Assembly: GCA_019686135.1 (NCBI GenBank)
Contig: JADGHL010000007.1
Location: 1 to 64,000 of the forward strand
DNA from: Myxococcaceae bacterium
GTDB taxonomy: Bacteria; Myxococcota; Myxococcia; Myxococcales; Myxococcaceae
Length of the DNA: 64,000 nt
Reading direction: 5' to 3'
A program made the translations under genes and the position numbers. A model generated the notes under the pieces. It did no database searches and was not told where the DNA came from. It worked only from the letters and a program-made list of their open reading frames with translations. Below, piece after piece: positions 38,574-47,012 of the stretch (positions are counted from its first letter, which is position 1; the number at the start of each line of letters is the position of its first letter).

Positions 38574-39335
38574 ATGAAGAGGTCGATGCTGGTGCTGACG
38601 TCCCTGTGTGCTGCGCTGGGCAGTGCACCGGTGTTCGCCGCGGATCCCGCCTGGCCGTCCGCGACGGAGCTGATGAAGCGGATGGACCAGAACCTCACCG
38701 CCCAGACGCGGAAGATGCGGCTGGTGATGACGGTGGAGGGCCGCCGCACCCGGACCTTCGAGATGGTGAGCTACGGCCGGGGCGAGGAGGACGCGGCGAT
38801 GGAGTACCTCGCGCCCGCGCGGGAGAAGGGCACCCGGATGCTCAAGCTCGGGAACGAGCTGTGGATCTACATGCCGGCCGTGGACCGCCTGCAGAAGATC
38901 TCCGGGCACATGCTCCGCGAGGGGATGATGGGCTCTGACGTCTCCTACGAGGACCTGCTCTCCTCGCGCGAGCTGCTGAGCCGCTACCAGGCATCCATCA
39001 CCGGCGAGGACACCGTCGACGGCCGGCCGTGCTGGAAGCTGGAGCTGAAGGCGAAGGACGACTCGGTGACCTACGCGAAGCGGGTGAGCTGCGTGGACAA
39101 GGAGACCTTCATCCCGCTCAAGCAGGATCTCTACGCCGTGTCGGGGATGCTGCTGAAGACCTGGACGATGAGCGACGTGAAGTCTTTCGACGGCGGCCGG
39201 CAGTACCCGACGAAGATGACCGTGCGCGATCACGTGAAGAAGGATTCGATCACGAAGATCGAGTTCAAGGAGCTCGAGTTCGGGATCGACACGCCGAAGG
39301 AGATCTTCTCGCTCCGGTGGCTGGAGCGGCGGTGA
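38574..39335 (+). CDS. LolA-like outer membrane lipoprotein-sorting protein
   Basis: A 253-residue periplasmic protein with a signal peptide (SMLVLTSLCAALGSAPVFA). The body matches the COG2834/LolA-like layout of beta strands: MRLVMTVEGRRTRTFEMVSY, LKLGNELWIYMPAVDRLQKI, and CVDKETFIPLKQDLYAVSG. The motif MRLEG-type strands of true LolA are not identical, so a broader outer-membrane sorting role is safer. With the ABC exporter upstream, it would take over cargo in the periplasm. It ends the operon, 164 bases before the minus-strand remnants of a regulator begin to converge on it. Confidence 0.8.
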   Translation: MKRSMLVLTSLCAALGSAPVFAADPAWPSATELMKRMDQNLTAQTRKMRLVMTVEGRRTRTFEMVSYGRGEEDAAMEYLAPAREKGTRMLKLGNELWIYMPAVDRLQKISGHMLREGMMGSDVSYEDLLSSRELLSRYQASITGEDTVDGRPCWKLELKAKDDSVTYAKRVSCVDKETFIPLKQDLYAVSGMLLKTWTMSDVKSFDGGRQYPTKMTVRDHVKKDSITKIEFKELEFGIDTPKEIFSLRWLERR

Positions 39336-39347
39336 CGCTCCCGTCGC

Positions 39348-39464
39348 TCACAAAGCGATGAGGAACGGCTTGAGTTCGTCCTTCTCTTCGCCGGGGACGT
39401 TGGCCTGGAAGATGCGCGTGCCGTCCAATAGCTCGCCGACGAACTTCCCGTCCGTGGCCGCGTT
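39348..39464 (-). pseudogene. C-terminal remnant of an unidentified gene
   Basis: About 38 residues on the minus strand read like a genuine protein end: TDGKFVGELLDGTRIFQANV then PGEEKDELKPFLIAL and a stop. No start or upstream homology is visible; the frame runs on into shadows of other genes. The source family is not recognised. It lies just downstream of a truncated regulator, so this stretch looks like a gene graveyard. Confidence 0.35.
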
Positions 39465-39483
39465 GCTGTGGTAGCCGCACGCC

Positions 39484-39811
39484 GCAACCCGCTCCGGAGG
39501 GCATAGGCCACCGCTTCCGCTGTGTTCACGACGTGCAGGCGGTCGTAGATCTTGCGGATGTGGCCGCGCACCGTGTCGATGGAGATCGCCAGCGCCGAGG
39601 CCACCTCCGCGTAGGAGAGGCCCTGGGCGAGGTGGCGCAGCACCTGGACCTCGCGCGGCGTCAGCTCGGGCGTGGTGGCGGACTGCTGGAACGCGGACAC
39701 CACGCGACGGGCGATCGCCGGCGACATCGGCGCGCCGCCCGGCGACACCTCCGAGACCACCTCGGCCAGCCGGCCCAGCGCGTCGTGCTTGAGCACATCG
39801 CCGACCGCACC
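39484..39811 (-). pseudogene. Truncated NarL/FixJ-type response regulator
   Basis: About 110 residues in one minus-strand frame give the end of a receiver domain (TGAVGDVLKHDALGRLAEVV) and a complete LuxR-type DNA-binding domain: LTPREVQVLRHLAQGLSYAE, VASALAISIDTVRGHIRKIY, then RLHVVNTAEAVAYALR. The receiver's first 80 or so residues, including the phospho-Asp, are missing, and the upstream frame belongs to the divergent MAPEG gene. No start codon or ribosome site suits it. Likely a pseudogene left by deletion. Confidence 0.65.
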
Positions 39812-39899
39812 GGTCCGGAGCGTTCCCGGGGCCAGCCGTGCGTTCCGGATCAGCGCGCGACGACGTTGAAAAAGCCATCGCGCGCCGTAGAAGAACCGC

Positions 39900-40337
39900 A
39901 TGCAGGACTTCGCGAACGCACCCGGATTTATCGCATTCGCTGTGTGCTCGATGGTGTTGGTGTTGAAGATGTGGGCCGTGGGGCTGGCGACGGTGGCGGC
40001 ACGTGCCCGTGCGGGCGTTCGGGTGAACCCCGAGGACGACGGGCGCGGAGAGGTCATCGGCGCCGTCGAGCCGGAGCCCGTGGCCCGCGCCAACCGCGCG
40101 CACCGCAACGACCTCGAGAACATCCCGAGCTTCTGGGTGGTGGGCCTTCTCGCCGGGCTGTCGCACGCGAACGGCGTCGCGCTGACGGTGTGCAGCATCG
40201 TGTTCACCGCCGCGCGGGTGATGCACTCGTGGTTCTACCTGCGGCGGGTGAGCGCGATGCGGTCGGTCTCGTGGTCCCTGGGAGTGCTGAGCACGATGGT
40301 GCTGATGGGGTTCACCATCGCCGCGTGGGGGCGGTGA
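39900..40337 (+). CDS. MAPEG-family membrane protein
   Basis: A 145-residue protein with four hydrophobic helices. The family core is RANRAHRNDLENIPSFWVVG, the MAPEG motif found in microsomal glutathione transferases and prostaglandin E synthase-1, where the Arg and the E-N-I-P turn bind glutathione. A further helix carries ANGVALTVCSIVFTAARVMH, and WSLGVLSTMVLMGFTIAAWG ends the protein. The bacterial substrate is unknown; it may conjugate lipid peroxides or xenobiotics. It is convergent with the VOC gene. Confidence 0.85.
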   Translation: MQDFANAPGFIAFAVCSMVLVLKMWAVGLATVAARARAGVRVNPEDDGRGEVIGAVEPEPVARANRAHRNDLENIPSFWVVGLLAGLSHANGVALTVCSIVFTAARVMHSWFYLRRVSAMRSVSWSLGVLSTMVLMGFTIAAWGR

Positions 40338-40341
40338 GCGC

Positions 40342-40773
40342 CTACTTTGCTGCAGGCGAGCAGTTGATCATCCAGCGCACGCCGTACCGGTCCACCAGCA
40401 CGCCGAGCTTCCCGCCGTAGAACGTGTCGTGTGGCGGCATCAGCGCCGTTCCGCCCGCGGAGAGACCATCGAAGATCCGGCTGACGTCGGCGGGGTCGTC
40501 GACGCCGATGGTGACCTCCATGTTGGCGGCGTGGCCGCTCGACGCCTGGCGCATCCGGGGCGGGACATCGCTGACCATCACTGTGGCCGGACCGATGTGC
40601 AGCACCGAGTGGAGGACGTCTTCCGCGTCCGCGCCCTCTGCGCTCATTCCGGGGACGTCTTTGAAGCGGATGATTTCCGAGACCTTCGCGCCGAGCACGC
40701 GCTCGTAGAGCTGGATCGCCTCGCGCGCGTTCCCGGGGAAGTGGAGGTACGGGTTCAGGTGGGTAATGGCCAT
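40342..40773 (-). CDS. VOC-family (PhnB/glyoxalase-like) protein
   Basis: A 143-residue protein with the paired beta-alpha-beta-beta-beta modules of the vicinal oxygen chelate fold. The start MAITHLNPYLHFPGNAREAI and YERVLGAKVSEIIRFKDVPG match PhnB-like members; the second module ends in a VLVDRYGVRWMINC strand. These proteins bind a divalent metal or act as resistance or isomerase factors, but the substrate cannot be told. It is convergent with the MAPEG gene and divergent from the GH18-like lipoprotein gene. Confidence 0.85.
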   Translation of the reverse strand: MAITHLNPYLHFPGNAREAIQLYERVLGAKVSEIIRFKDVPGMSAEGADAEDVLHSVLHIGPATVMVSDVPPRMRQASSGHAANMEVTIGVDDPADVSRIFDGLSAGGTALMPPHDTFYGGKLGVLVDRYGVRWMINCSPAAK

Positions 40774-40965
40774 GTGGAGTCCCTCGTGAAGGTTCAGCGT
40801 GTAGACGCCCCGGGCCGCTGGAACTCATCGGTCGAGGGAATCTTTTCGCCCGCCCGCCTTCCTCCGTACTGAGTCACGGTACAAGCAGGAGCTCCGCTGA
40901 AACCCAACGTCGGAGCTGCGCACCGCATACCATCCCGTTTGCCGCGCCGAAGAAGGAGGAGTCCC

Positions 40966-42120
40966 ATGCGAACTCAACACAGTGCAGTCGTGCTCGGAGT
41001 CTGTGCAGCGCTTCTCGCCGCAGGGTGCGGTCCCGACGCCCCGGCCGGAGTCGGAGAGCTCGCCCGTTCGTCCCGGGCGATCACCTCCGTCGTGGGTAAC
41101 TACACCGCGAACGGGACCTGGCTGTCGCACGCGTACGTCACCACCGCGTCGTTCATCGACGCGAACACGCCGACGCTGCTGCAGAAGATGAGCGAATCCT
41201 ACGACGTAGACACGCTCTACGTGAACGTCGGCGCCATCACCTCGAGCGGGCGCCTCCAGTCCGGCACGTATCCGCAGGTGGTGCGGTTCCTCGACGCGGT
41301 CCACGCGTACGAGGTGGCGCACGGCGTGACCTTCAAGGTGTTCGCCGCCCTCAGCGGGAACCTCGATCCGGCGGTGCCCGAGTACATCGAGATCGGCACC
41401 GGGCCGGGCAACGACCGCGCGATGATCATCGACGAAGCGAAACGCTTCTGCTCCACCACGATAAGCGGCAGCTATCTGGTGGGAGCGGATCGCGCCTTCG
41501 ACGGCGTGATGATCGACTTCGAGCCCTCCGGTCCGCGCGACGAGGCGATGGACGACACCAACTTCAACAACCTCAAGACGCTGATGCAGGACATGCGCAA
41601 CGCGTTCAACGCTGCGGGGCTGGGCAGCCGCCAGCTCGGCGTTGCCGCGCATCGGTACGGAGACGGCAGCCGCTGGAAGTGGCCGACGCGCTACTTCTAT
41701 TACATGGCGAAGTACGTGAACGTGCTCGCCGTCATGACGTACAACTCGGGCTCGACCAGCGGCCCTGCGTACCAGAGCTGGATGCAGAGCAACGCGACGA
41801 GCGCACTTCGCGCCGTCTCGGGTGAGGCGTACTCGGACGGCAACCACCCGCCGCCCACCAACAACCCGCGCGTCTACTTCGGGTTCGCCGCCTATCCCGC
41901 CAACAGCGTCCACGATCCTGCCTTCGAGAACACGAAGTACGGCGCGTGGGGTCTGGATGCGGCGATCACCGCGCTGGTGAACGACCCGTCCGACGACTCG
42001 GAGAACTACATGGCCGGCGCGTACATGTATCTGCATGCGGACGGCGACTCCGCGCCCGAAACGTACGCGCGCTGGGACACCGACTGGTACTGGTTCTACG
42101 AGCACTGGCTGGGCAAGTAG
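40966..42120 (+). CDS. GH18-like lipoprotein
   Basis: A 384-residue lipoprotein with lipobox LLAAGC (lipid Cys21) and an AAGGAGGAG ribosome site. After a 40-residue linker comes a TIM-barrel-like region. Strand 4 reads ADRAFDGVMIDFEPSG, close to the D-G-x-D-x-D-x-E catalytic signature of family 18 glycosidases, with Glu as the likely proton donor. LAVMTYNSGS resembles the Met-x-Tyr motif of strand 6, and Trp/Tyr near the end (DTDWYWFYEHWLG) fit strand 8. It could act on chitin, peptidoglycan or another glycan outside the cell, or be a non-catalytic binder. Confidence 0.7.
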   Translation: MRTQHSAVVLGVCAALLAAGCGPDAPAGVGELARSSRAITSVVGNYTANGTWLSHAYVTTASFIDANTPTLLQKMSESYDVDTLYVNVGAITSSGRLQSGTYPQVVRFLDAVHAYEVAHGVTFKVFAALSGNLDPAVPEYIEIGTGPGNDRAMIIDEAKRFCSTTISGSYLVGADRAFDGVMIDFEPSGPRDEAMDDTNFNNLKTLMQDMRNAFNAAGLGSRQLGVAAHRYGDGSRWKWPTRYFYYMAKYVNVLAVMTYNSGSTSGPAYQSWMQSNATSALRAVSGEAYSDGNHPPPTNNPRVYFGFAAYPANSVHDPAFENTKYGAWGLDAAITALVNDPSDDSENYMAGAYMYLHADGDSAPETYARWDTDWYWFYEHWLGK

Positions 42121-42405
42121 CGGGGCGGCTGCCCACATCGCGTGGTGGGTGCGCCCTGGCGAGCCCGGGTCCCCTCACGTGGTCCGCTCCGCGCGCTCGC
42201 GGAACACCCGGTGCCGCGGGCGCTGCGCGAACCGCACGACGCGGCCCGTGCGCGACGATCTGCCCGCCGAACAACGGCCTGGAAGCAGATCCATGCATCC
42301 GCTCCGGCGACCACCACGTCGCGCAGGCGCACGCCGGAGTGCGCGATCGGATCGCGCCACATCGTGGGCGCGACCCGATGCGCCATCTCTAGTCAGCGAG
42401 TGGGG
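42121..42405. other. Intergenic stretch without a recognised gene
   Basis: 285 bases between the GH18-like gene and the convergent periplasmic protein gene. Short frames exist on both strands but have no start signal, family feature or codon bias that I trust. No clear terminator was found. Confidence 0.5.
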
Positions 42406-43107
42406 CTACCGCGTCGGCGGTGCGCGGCGGGCGGCGCTCTGGCGCGGTTTGATCTCCTTGCCCACGCGCTCGATGCCCTTGCCGACGTCGTCGATGCCTT
42501 TGCCCACCTCGGACGGGACGAAACCGGCGCCCTCGAGCAGATCGCCGCTCAACTTCCGCGCGTCGTGGACCGTGGTGACCGCGACGTCCTTGCCGCCCAG
42601 GCCGGCGTGTTTCGACGCCAGCTCGAGGTGGTGCGCGGTGGCCTCCAGTTCCTGGCCCGTCTTCTGCGCGTCCCGTTTCTCCCAGTGTTCCTTCGCGCGT
42701 GCCTGGTGATACGCGGCGAGCGCGTTCTCCGCCGAAGCGAAAGTCGGGTCAGCGTCCTCCGGACGAGAGACCGCGCCGCTGCGGACGTCGCGGCCCAGGC
42801 GCTCCAGTTCCTGACTCGCGCGGGAGAGCTCCTGACGAGCCGGACCGCGCATGTCGGTGCGCAGCTTCTTCAGCTCCGCGGCGGCCTTGTCGATCGACCG
42901 TGCCGCTTCCTTCGGATCCGACTGCAGGTCCGAGCGCGCCTTCTCGAGAAGCTGGCCCTCCTTGTCCTGCGAAGGCTCCATCGCGGCCTGGCCGGACATG
43001 CTCGAGCCGCCCACACCCTCTTCGGGCTTCTGCCCCTGCTCGCTGCCCTGTGCGAACGCCAGACCGCCGCACAGCAAAAGCGCCGCCGCCCAGATCGATT
43101 TGCGCAT
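42406..43107 (-). CDS. Periplasmic helical protein, function unknown
   Basis: A 233-residue protein with a signal peptide (SIWAAALLLCGGLAFA). Nearly all of the rest is charged helix, rich in Lys, Glu, Ala and Arg, with segments EAARSIDKAAAELKKLRTDM and ARQELSRASQELERLGRDV, a coiled-coil pattern. A loose repeat at the end reads GKGIDDVGKGIERVGKEIK. No family is recognised. The first Met has an upstream GGAGGG site and is a natural start. Confidence 0.7.
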   Translation of the reverse strand: MRKSIWAAALLLCGGLAFAQGSEQGQKPEEGVGGSSMSGQAAMEPSQDKEGQLLEKARSDLQSDPKEAARSIDKAAAELKKLRTDMRGPARQELSRASQELERLGRDVRSGAVSRPEDADPTFASAENALAAYHQARAKEHWEKRDAQKTGQELEATAHHLELASKHAGLGGKDVAVTTVHDARKLSGDLLEGAGFVPSEVGKGIDDVGKGIERVGKEIKPRQSAARRAPPTR

Positions 43108-43438
43108 AGATGCCCTCCCGATTGACCCCCCACACGATGAGGTGCCGGTGAGGATGCGGAATCGGCCTCAGGTCCGAGAGACAGCACCCGGCCGGCGGAG
43201 CGCACGGCCGGCGGTTGGTTCAAGCGCGCGGGCTGCGCCACCACGCCTTTCACGCCCGTTCAGCACGAATCGGCCCAAAGTCACGAGCGCGCGCCAGCGC
43301 GACCGGACCGCCCAGACCGTCGAGCTGGCCCGGCGCTTCGGGAAGATGGGCCAGTGGTCGAACAGCCTCGCGCGGGGTGCGCAACGCGGTGGTTCACGCC
43401 CCGCCCCGCTTCATCGCCGAACGCGAGGTGCACTGGCT
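43108..43438. other. Intergenic stretch with a possible broken reading frame
   Basis: 331 bases between the periplasmic-protein start and the end of the ABC exporter. Plus-strand text near 43264-43370 (RPKVTSARQRDRTAQTVELA) and, in another frame, 43375-43457 (NAVVHAPPRFIAEREVHWLY) read like two parts of one degraded protein. The family was not identified, and no start or ribosome site supports it as a live gene. Confidence 0.3.
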
Positions 43439-45244
43439 CTACGCATTCGACGCCTGAGCGGCCGCGACGGTGGGCTCTGCCCACTGCCCCTGCCGGAGCA
43501 GCTCGGCGTAACGGCCGTTGGCGCGGGTGAGCGCCTCGTGCGTCCCGCGCTCCACCACCTGGCCGTTCTCCAGCACGCAGATGAGGTCCGCGTCGCGCAC
43601 CGTGGCCAGCCGGTGGGCGATCACCAGCGTGGTCCGGCCGCGCATCAGCTCGGCGAGGCCCTGCTGCACCTCGCGCTCGCTCGCCGCGTCCAGCGCGGAG
43701 GTCGGCTCGTCCAGAAGCAGCACCGACGGCGCGCGCAGAAAAGCGCGGGCGATCGCCAGCCGCTGCCGCTGCCCGCCCGACAGCCGCGAACCGCGTTCGC
43801 CGACCTCCTCGTCCAGCCCCCGGGCGAAGCTGCGCACGAAGCCGTCCGCGTGGGCGCGGCGGAGCGACTCCCAGAGCTGCTCGTCGGTGGCGTTCGGATC
43901 GCCCACGCGCAGGTTGTCGCGGACCGTCCCGGAGAAGAGCACCGGCTCCTGCGGCACCCATCCCAGCTGCGCGCGCACGCTGGAGCGGCGAAGCCTGGCG
44001 TACGGCACGCCGTCCCAGAGGATCTCGCCTCCGGTCGGATCCGCGAAGCGCAACAGCAGCGAGAACAGCGTGGACTTGCCCGCGCCGGACGAACCCACGA
44101 GCGCGGTGCGCTTGCCCGCGGGGAGCACCAGGTCCACGCCGCGGAGCGCCTCGTGACCGCTCTCGTAGCGGAAGTGGACGCCGCGCAGCTCCAGCGCCCT
44201 CGTCAGCGGCCCGGCCGGTTCACCCTCGTCGGGTTCGGGCGGGTCGTCGGCGATCTCGAAGAGGCGTCCGCTCGAGGCCAGGCCCGCCATCACCTGCGCG
44301 AACGTGCCGGAGAGCGCCTTGAGCGGCTGGTACATCAACAGCGCCGCGGCGAGGAAGGAGACCAGCTTCTGCGCCAGCTCCGGTTCGCCGGCCACCGCCT
44401 TCGCGCCGAACGCGATGCACAGCGCCACGCCGATGATGCCCAGCACTTCCAGAGTGGGAGTGAACGCGCCGCGCAGGAACAGCGAACGCTTCATCGCGGA
44501 GAGGTACAGGTCCTGCTCCTCGTCGAAGCGCGCCAGCATCCGCGCCTCACCGCCATAGGCGCGCACCACCGGCAGGTTCTGCAGCGACTCCGAGGCCAGC
44601 TCGTTGAGGCGCCCCAGACTCCCCTGGGTGCGGGTGGCGACCTTCTTCACCGACCGCGCGAAGCGTGAGACCGGAATCATCGCCGCGGGCAGCACGATGA
44701 AGGCGAGCACGAACAGGCGCGCGTCGTTGATGAGGCACACCCCGAGCAGCGCGATGACCTGCAGGCTGTCCTTCACCCACGAGCTCATCGCCTGCGTGAG
44801 CGCGAACTCGACCTGGGTCACATCCCCGGTGAAGCGCGAGAGCAGATCGCCCGAGTGGCGCGCGTCGAAGAACGACGGCGGCAGCGTGAGCAGGCGCGAA
44901 TAGAGCGTCTGGCGGAGGTCGTTGGTGGCGCGCTGCGCCACCTGCTGCATCAGTCCGTTCTGGAGGAACTGGGCCAGCGCCTTGACCAGGGCGACCGAGA
45001 CCACTGCGATGGGGAAGGCCCAGAGGAGATCCTTCTGGTTCACGGCGACGTCGCCCAGCCGCACCGGCTGGCCGGTGAGCACCGCCTCGAGCAGAGGGCC
45101 GATGAGGTACGCGTACGCGGCGGCCGCGCCCGCAGCGACGCAGGAGGCCAGCACCGCGGCGATTGCGGTCCAGCGGTACGGGCGCAGAAAGGAGAGGAGG
45201 CGGCGGAGATCGCTCGCGGCGGGGCGCGGTGGCAAAGCTCGCAC
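43439..45244 (-). CDS. ABC exporter, MsbA-like (fused permease and ATPase)
   Basis: A 601-residue fused exporter. Six TM helices occupy residues 20-320, with FLRPYRWTAIAAVLASCVAA as helix 1 and RATNDLRQTLYSRLLTLPPS as the family coupling region. The ATPase has Walker A GSSGAGKSTLFSLL, Q-loop WVPQEPVLFSGTVRDNLR, signature LSGGQRQRLAIAR, Walker B SVLLLDEPTSALD and H-loop VIAHRL. The GTG at 45244 starts a short basic N-terminus; a Met farther up would cross into the divergent gene. It is the type that flips lipid A-core or other lipids, though drug efflux is equally possible. Confidence 0.88.
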   Translation of the reverse strand: MRALPPRPAASDLRRLLSFLRPYRWTAIAAVLASCVAAGAAAAYAYLIGPLLEAVLTGQPVRLGDVAVNQKDLLWAFPIAVVSVALVKALAQFLQNGLMQQVAQRATNDLRQTLYSRLLTLPPSFFDARHSGDLLSRFTGDVTQVEFALTQAMSSWVKDSLQVIALLGVCLINDARLFVLAFIVLPAAMIPVSRFARSVKKVATRTQGSLGRLNELASESLQNLPVVRAYGGEARMLARFDEEQDLYLSAMKRSLFLRGAFTPTLEVLGIIGVALCIAFGAKAVAGEPELAQKLVSFLAAALLMYQPLKALSGTFAQVMAGLASSGRLFEIADDPPEPDEGEPAGPLTRALELRGVHFRYESGHEALRGVDLVLPAGKRTALVGSSGAGKSTLFSLLLRFADPTGGEILWDGVPYARLRRSSVRAQLGWVPQEPVLFSGTVRDNLRVGDPNATDEQLWESLRRAHADGFVRSFARGLDEEVGERGSRLSGGQRQRLAIARAFLRAPSVLLLDEPTSALDAASEREVQQGLAELMRGRTTLVIAHRLATVRDADLICVLENGQVVERGTHEALTRANGRYAELLRQGQWAEPTVAAAQASNA

Positions 45245-45309
45245 ACTGTCGTCGTGAATTCCCGCGCGGGCAAGGGTATGTCTTCGGCCTGCCCTGCAAG
45301 CGAGGACAC

Positions 45310-45546
45310 ATGGGAAAGCTGATCGCCGTGCTGCTGGGGATCGCCGTGGTGGGGGGCGCTGCGTACTGGGCACTCCGGGACGCAGAGGCGCCGACCTCCG
45401 CGGCCGAGCACATCAGCGAGAAGCCCTCGGACGCTGCGCCGAGCGCCGCGAAGCAGCAACTGGACAACGTGCGTGAGGCGGCCCACCGGATCGAAGCGGA
45501 GGGGCAGCGCCGCGCCGACGAGGCCGCCGCGAACACCGGTGAGTAA
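45310..45546 (+). CDS. Small single-pass membrane protein
   Basis: A 78-residue protein with one N-terminal TM helix (LIAVLLGIAVVGGAAYWAL) and a charged helical tail (AKQQLDNVREAAHRIEAEGQ). It is divergent from the ABC exporter and overlaps the next gene by eight bases (GTGAGTAA), so it is coupled to the YkgJ-like protein. Function unknown. Confidence 0.6.
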   Translation: MGKLIAVLLGIAVVGGAAYWALRDAEAPTSAAEHISEKPSDAAPSAAKQQLDNVREAAHRIEAEGQRRADEAAANTGE

Positions 45547-46366
45547 CCTCTGCCAGCCCGGCGGCGGCGCGTCCTGCGGCGCGTGCTGCGGGCTGTACAA
45601 CTTCCGCGATCACTCCCGCGCCGCAATCACGCGAGTCCTCGGGCGGCACACCGAGCGCCTGCGGGACGTCCCGCGCACGCCCGAGGCGTTCCGCGCCGCC
45701 GCGCGCGCCATCGCCGCCGAGGAGCAGCCGCCTGCGTTCGTCGACGTGCGGGTGTGCCCCCTGCTCGGTTTTCTGGACGACGGGCCCGAAGGGCGCGTCG
45801 GGTGTCTTGGGCACCCGCTCCACAACGGCGGCGTCGATCTGCGCGACTGCGGCGTCTACGACGCGCGTACCTGCCAGAGCTTCGAATGTCCCTCCTTCCT
45901 CTGGCTGAGCGCGGCGGAGGCGGAGTGGATCCGCGCCGCGTGCCCGGACTGGTACCTCTACGGGCTGGTCGTCACCGACGTGGCGTTCGTTCGGGCGATC
46001 GAGCGGCTGGTGGAGCGCGCGCTCGGCGAACGGCTGGATGCCGCGCGCCTCCTTGCGCGGCCAGAGGCCCTCCGGGCGAGCCGCCGGCTGTTCGCGTTGA
46101 AGGAGGCCGGGGCGGAGGGCGCCCGGGGCGATGCCCTCTTCGGCCAGTTCGGCGCTCCGCCCGAAGGCGCAGTGTCGACCGAACCCGTGCTGCGGACGAT
46201 CGACTACGCGGCGCTCGGAGCGCGCGCCGCGCCGGAGGACGAGGTGGTGCTGTGCCTCAGCTGTGCGCCGAGGCGCCTGGAGGAGCTGGAAGCGGCGAGG
46301 CAACAGGTCCGCGATGCGATCGCCGGACTGGTTGCCGCGCTGAGCGCGAATGAACACATCGCTTGA
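45539..46366 (+). CDS. YkgJ-like Cys-cluster protein
   Basis: A 275-residue protein starting at the GTG inside the preceding gene's end. The N-terminus holds CQPGGGASCGACCGLYNF, the Cys-rich metal cluster of the YkgJ-type (zinc/iron-chelating) family, and more Cys follow: RVCPLLGF, RVGCLGHP, DLRDCGVYDARTCQSFECPS. The rest is helical (VRAIERLVERALGERLDAA) and ends with a CLSCAPRR pair. The family role is unknown. Coupled translation with the small membrane protein suggests a joint function. Confidence 0.75.
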   Translation: MSNLCQPGGGASCGACCGLYNFRDHSRAAITRVLGRHTERLRDVPRTPEAFRAAARAIAAEEQPPAFVDVRVCPLLGFLDDGPEGRVGCLGHPLHNGGVDLRDCGVYDARTCQSFECPSFLWLSAAEAEWIRAACPDWYLYGLVVTDVAFVRAIERLVERALGERLDAARLLARPEALRASRRLFALKEAGAEGARGDALFGQFGAPPEGAVSTEPVLRTIDYAALGARAAPEDEVVLCLSCAPRRLEELEAARQQVRDAIAGLVAALSANEHIA

Positions 46367-46469
46367 GGCAATGGCGCTTCAGCCGGTTGCTCGCCGTCCG
46401 ATCCGGTGCTCGTGCGGATCGAGCCCGGCGATTGCCGGCCCCAATCGGCAGGCGGAGCTTTGAAGCGTC

Positions 46470-46904
46470 ATGGATACCTCGCACGTCAGTGGAACGAGCA
46501 CCGGGTGTGAGCCGGTCGTCGAGGACGAGGAGCGCCGCCGTCTGCTGTGGTTGATGGCGGAGTACTTCCGGACCCTCGGAGCGAGCGACATCAAGGCGCG
46601 GCTACCGGGCTTCGTCCCGCCGCCGGTGCTGTCCGGGACCATCGAAGACCACCGGCCGGACTTCACCTGTCGCCAGAGCGACGGGAACCGGACCCCGGTG
46701 ATTGTCGAGGTCGTGACGCCGTCGCAGGTGGAGGATCCGAACGAAGACAACCGCTGGTCGCTTTTGGCCTCGGCGGCCCGGCTGTACAACGCGGAGCTCC
46801 ACTTCGTGGTGCCGAAGTGGACACCGATGGGGGCGATCGACACCCTGCTCAAGCGGCGGCTGGCCCGGCTCGAGCTGACGGCCAACCGCGTCTGGACGGT
46901 CTGA
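46470..46904 (+). CDS. Hypothetical protein with a degraded PD-(D/E)xK-like core
   Basis: A 144-residue protein. The central part (HRPDFTC...VIVEVV) has the layout of the PD-(D/E)xK nuclease fold, with Pro63-Asp64 and Glu80, but Val82 takes the place of the catalytic Lys. The following helix and strand (ASAARLYNAELHFVVPKWTP) match the end of that fold. It may be an inactive relative, or the likeness may be chance. It is upstream of dnaJ with its own reading frame and a gap of 108 bases; the gap holds a promoter, so the two are separate units. Confidence 0.5.
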   Translation: MDTSHVSGTSTGCEPVVEDEERRRLLWLMAEYFRTLGASDIKARLPGFVPPPVLSGTIEDHRPDFTCRQSDGNRTPVIVEVVTPSQVEDPNEDNRWSLLASAARLYNAELHFVVPKWTPMGAIDTLLKRRLARLELTANRVWTV

Positions 46905-46917
46905 TCCGGCGCGCGGA

Positions 46918-46945
46918 TTGCCGCGCAAAAGCCCTGCGTTATAGT
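46918..46945 (+). promoter_or_regulatory. Sigma-70-type promoter before dnaJ
   Basis: TTGCCG at 46918-46923 and TATAGT at 46940-46945 with a 16-base spacer, about 70 bases before the dnaJ start. No CIRCE-type palindrome was seen. Confidence 0.45.
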
Positions 46946-47012
46946 GCCCTCGGCCGTCTGTACGGTGGCTCGGTGCCCCGGAAAGACAAATCAAAACGAG
47001 GGTTTAGGCAGC

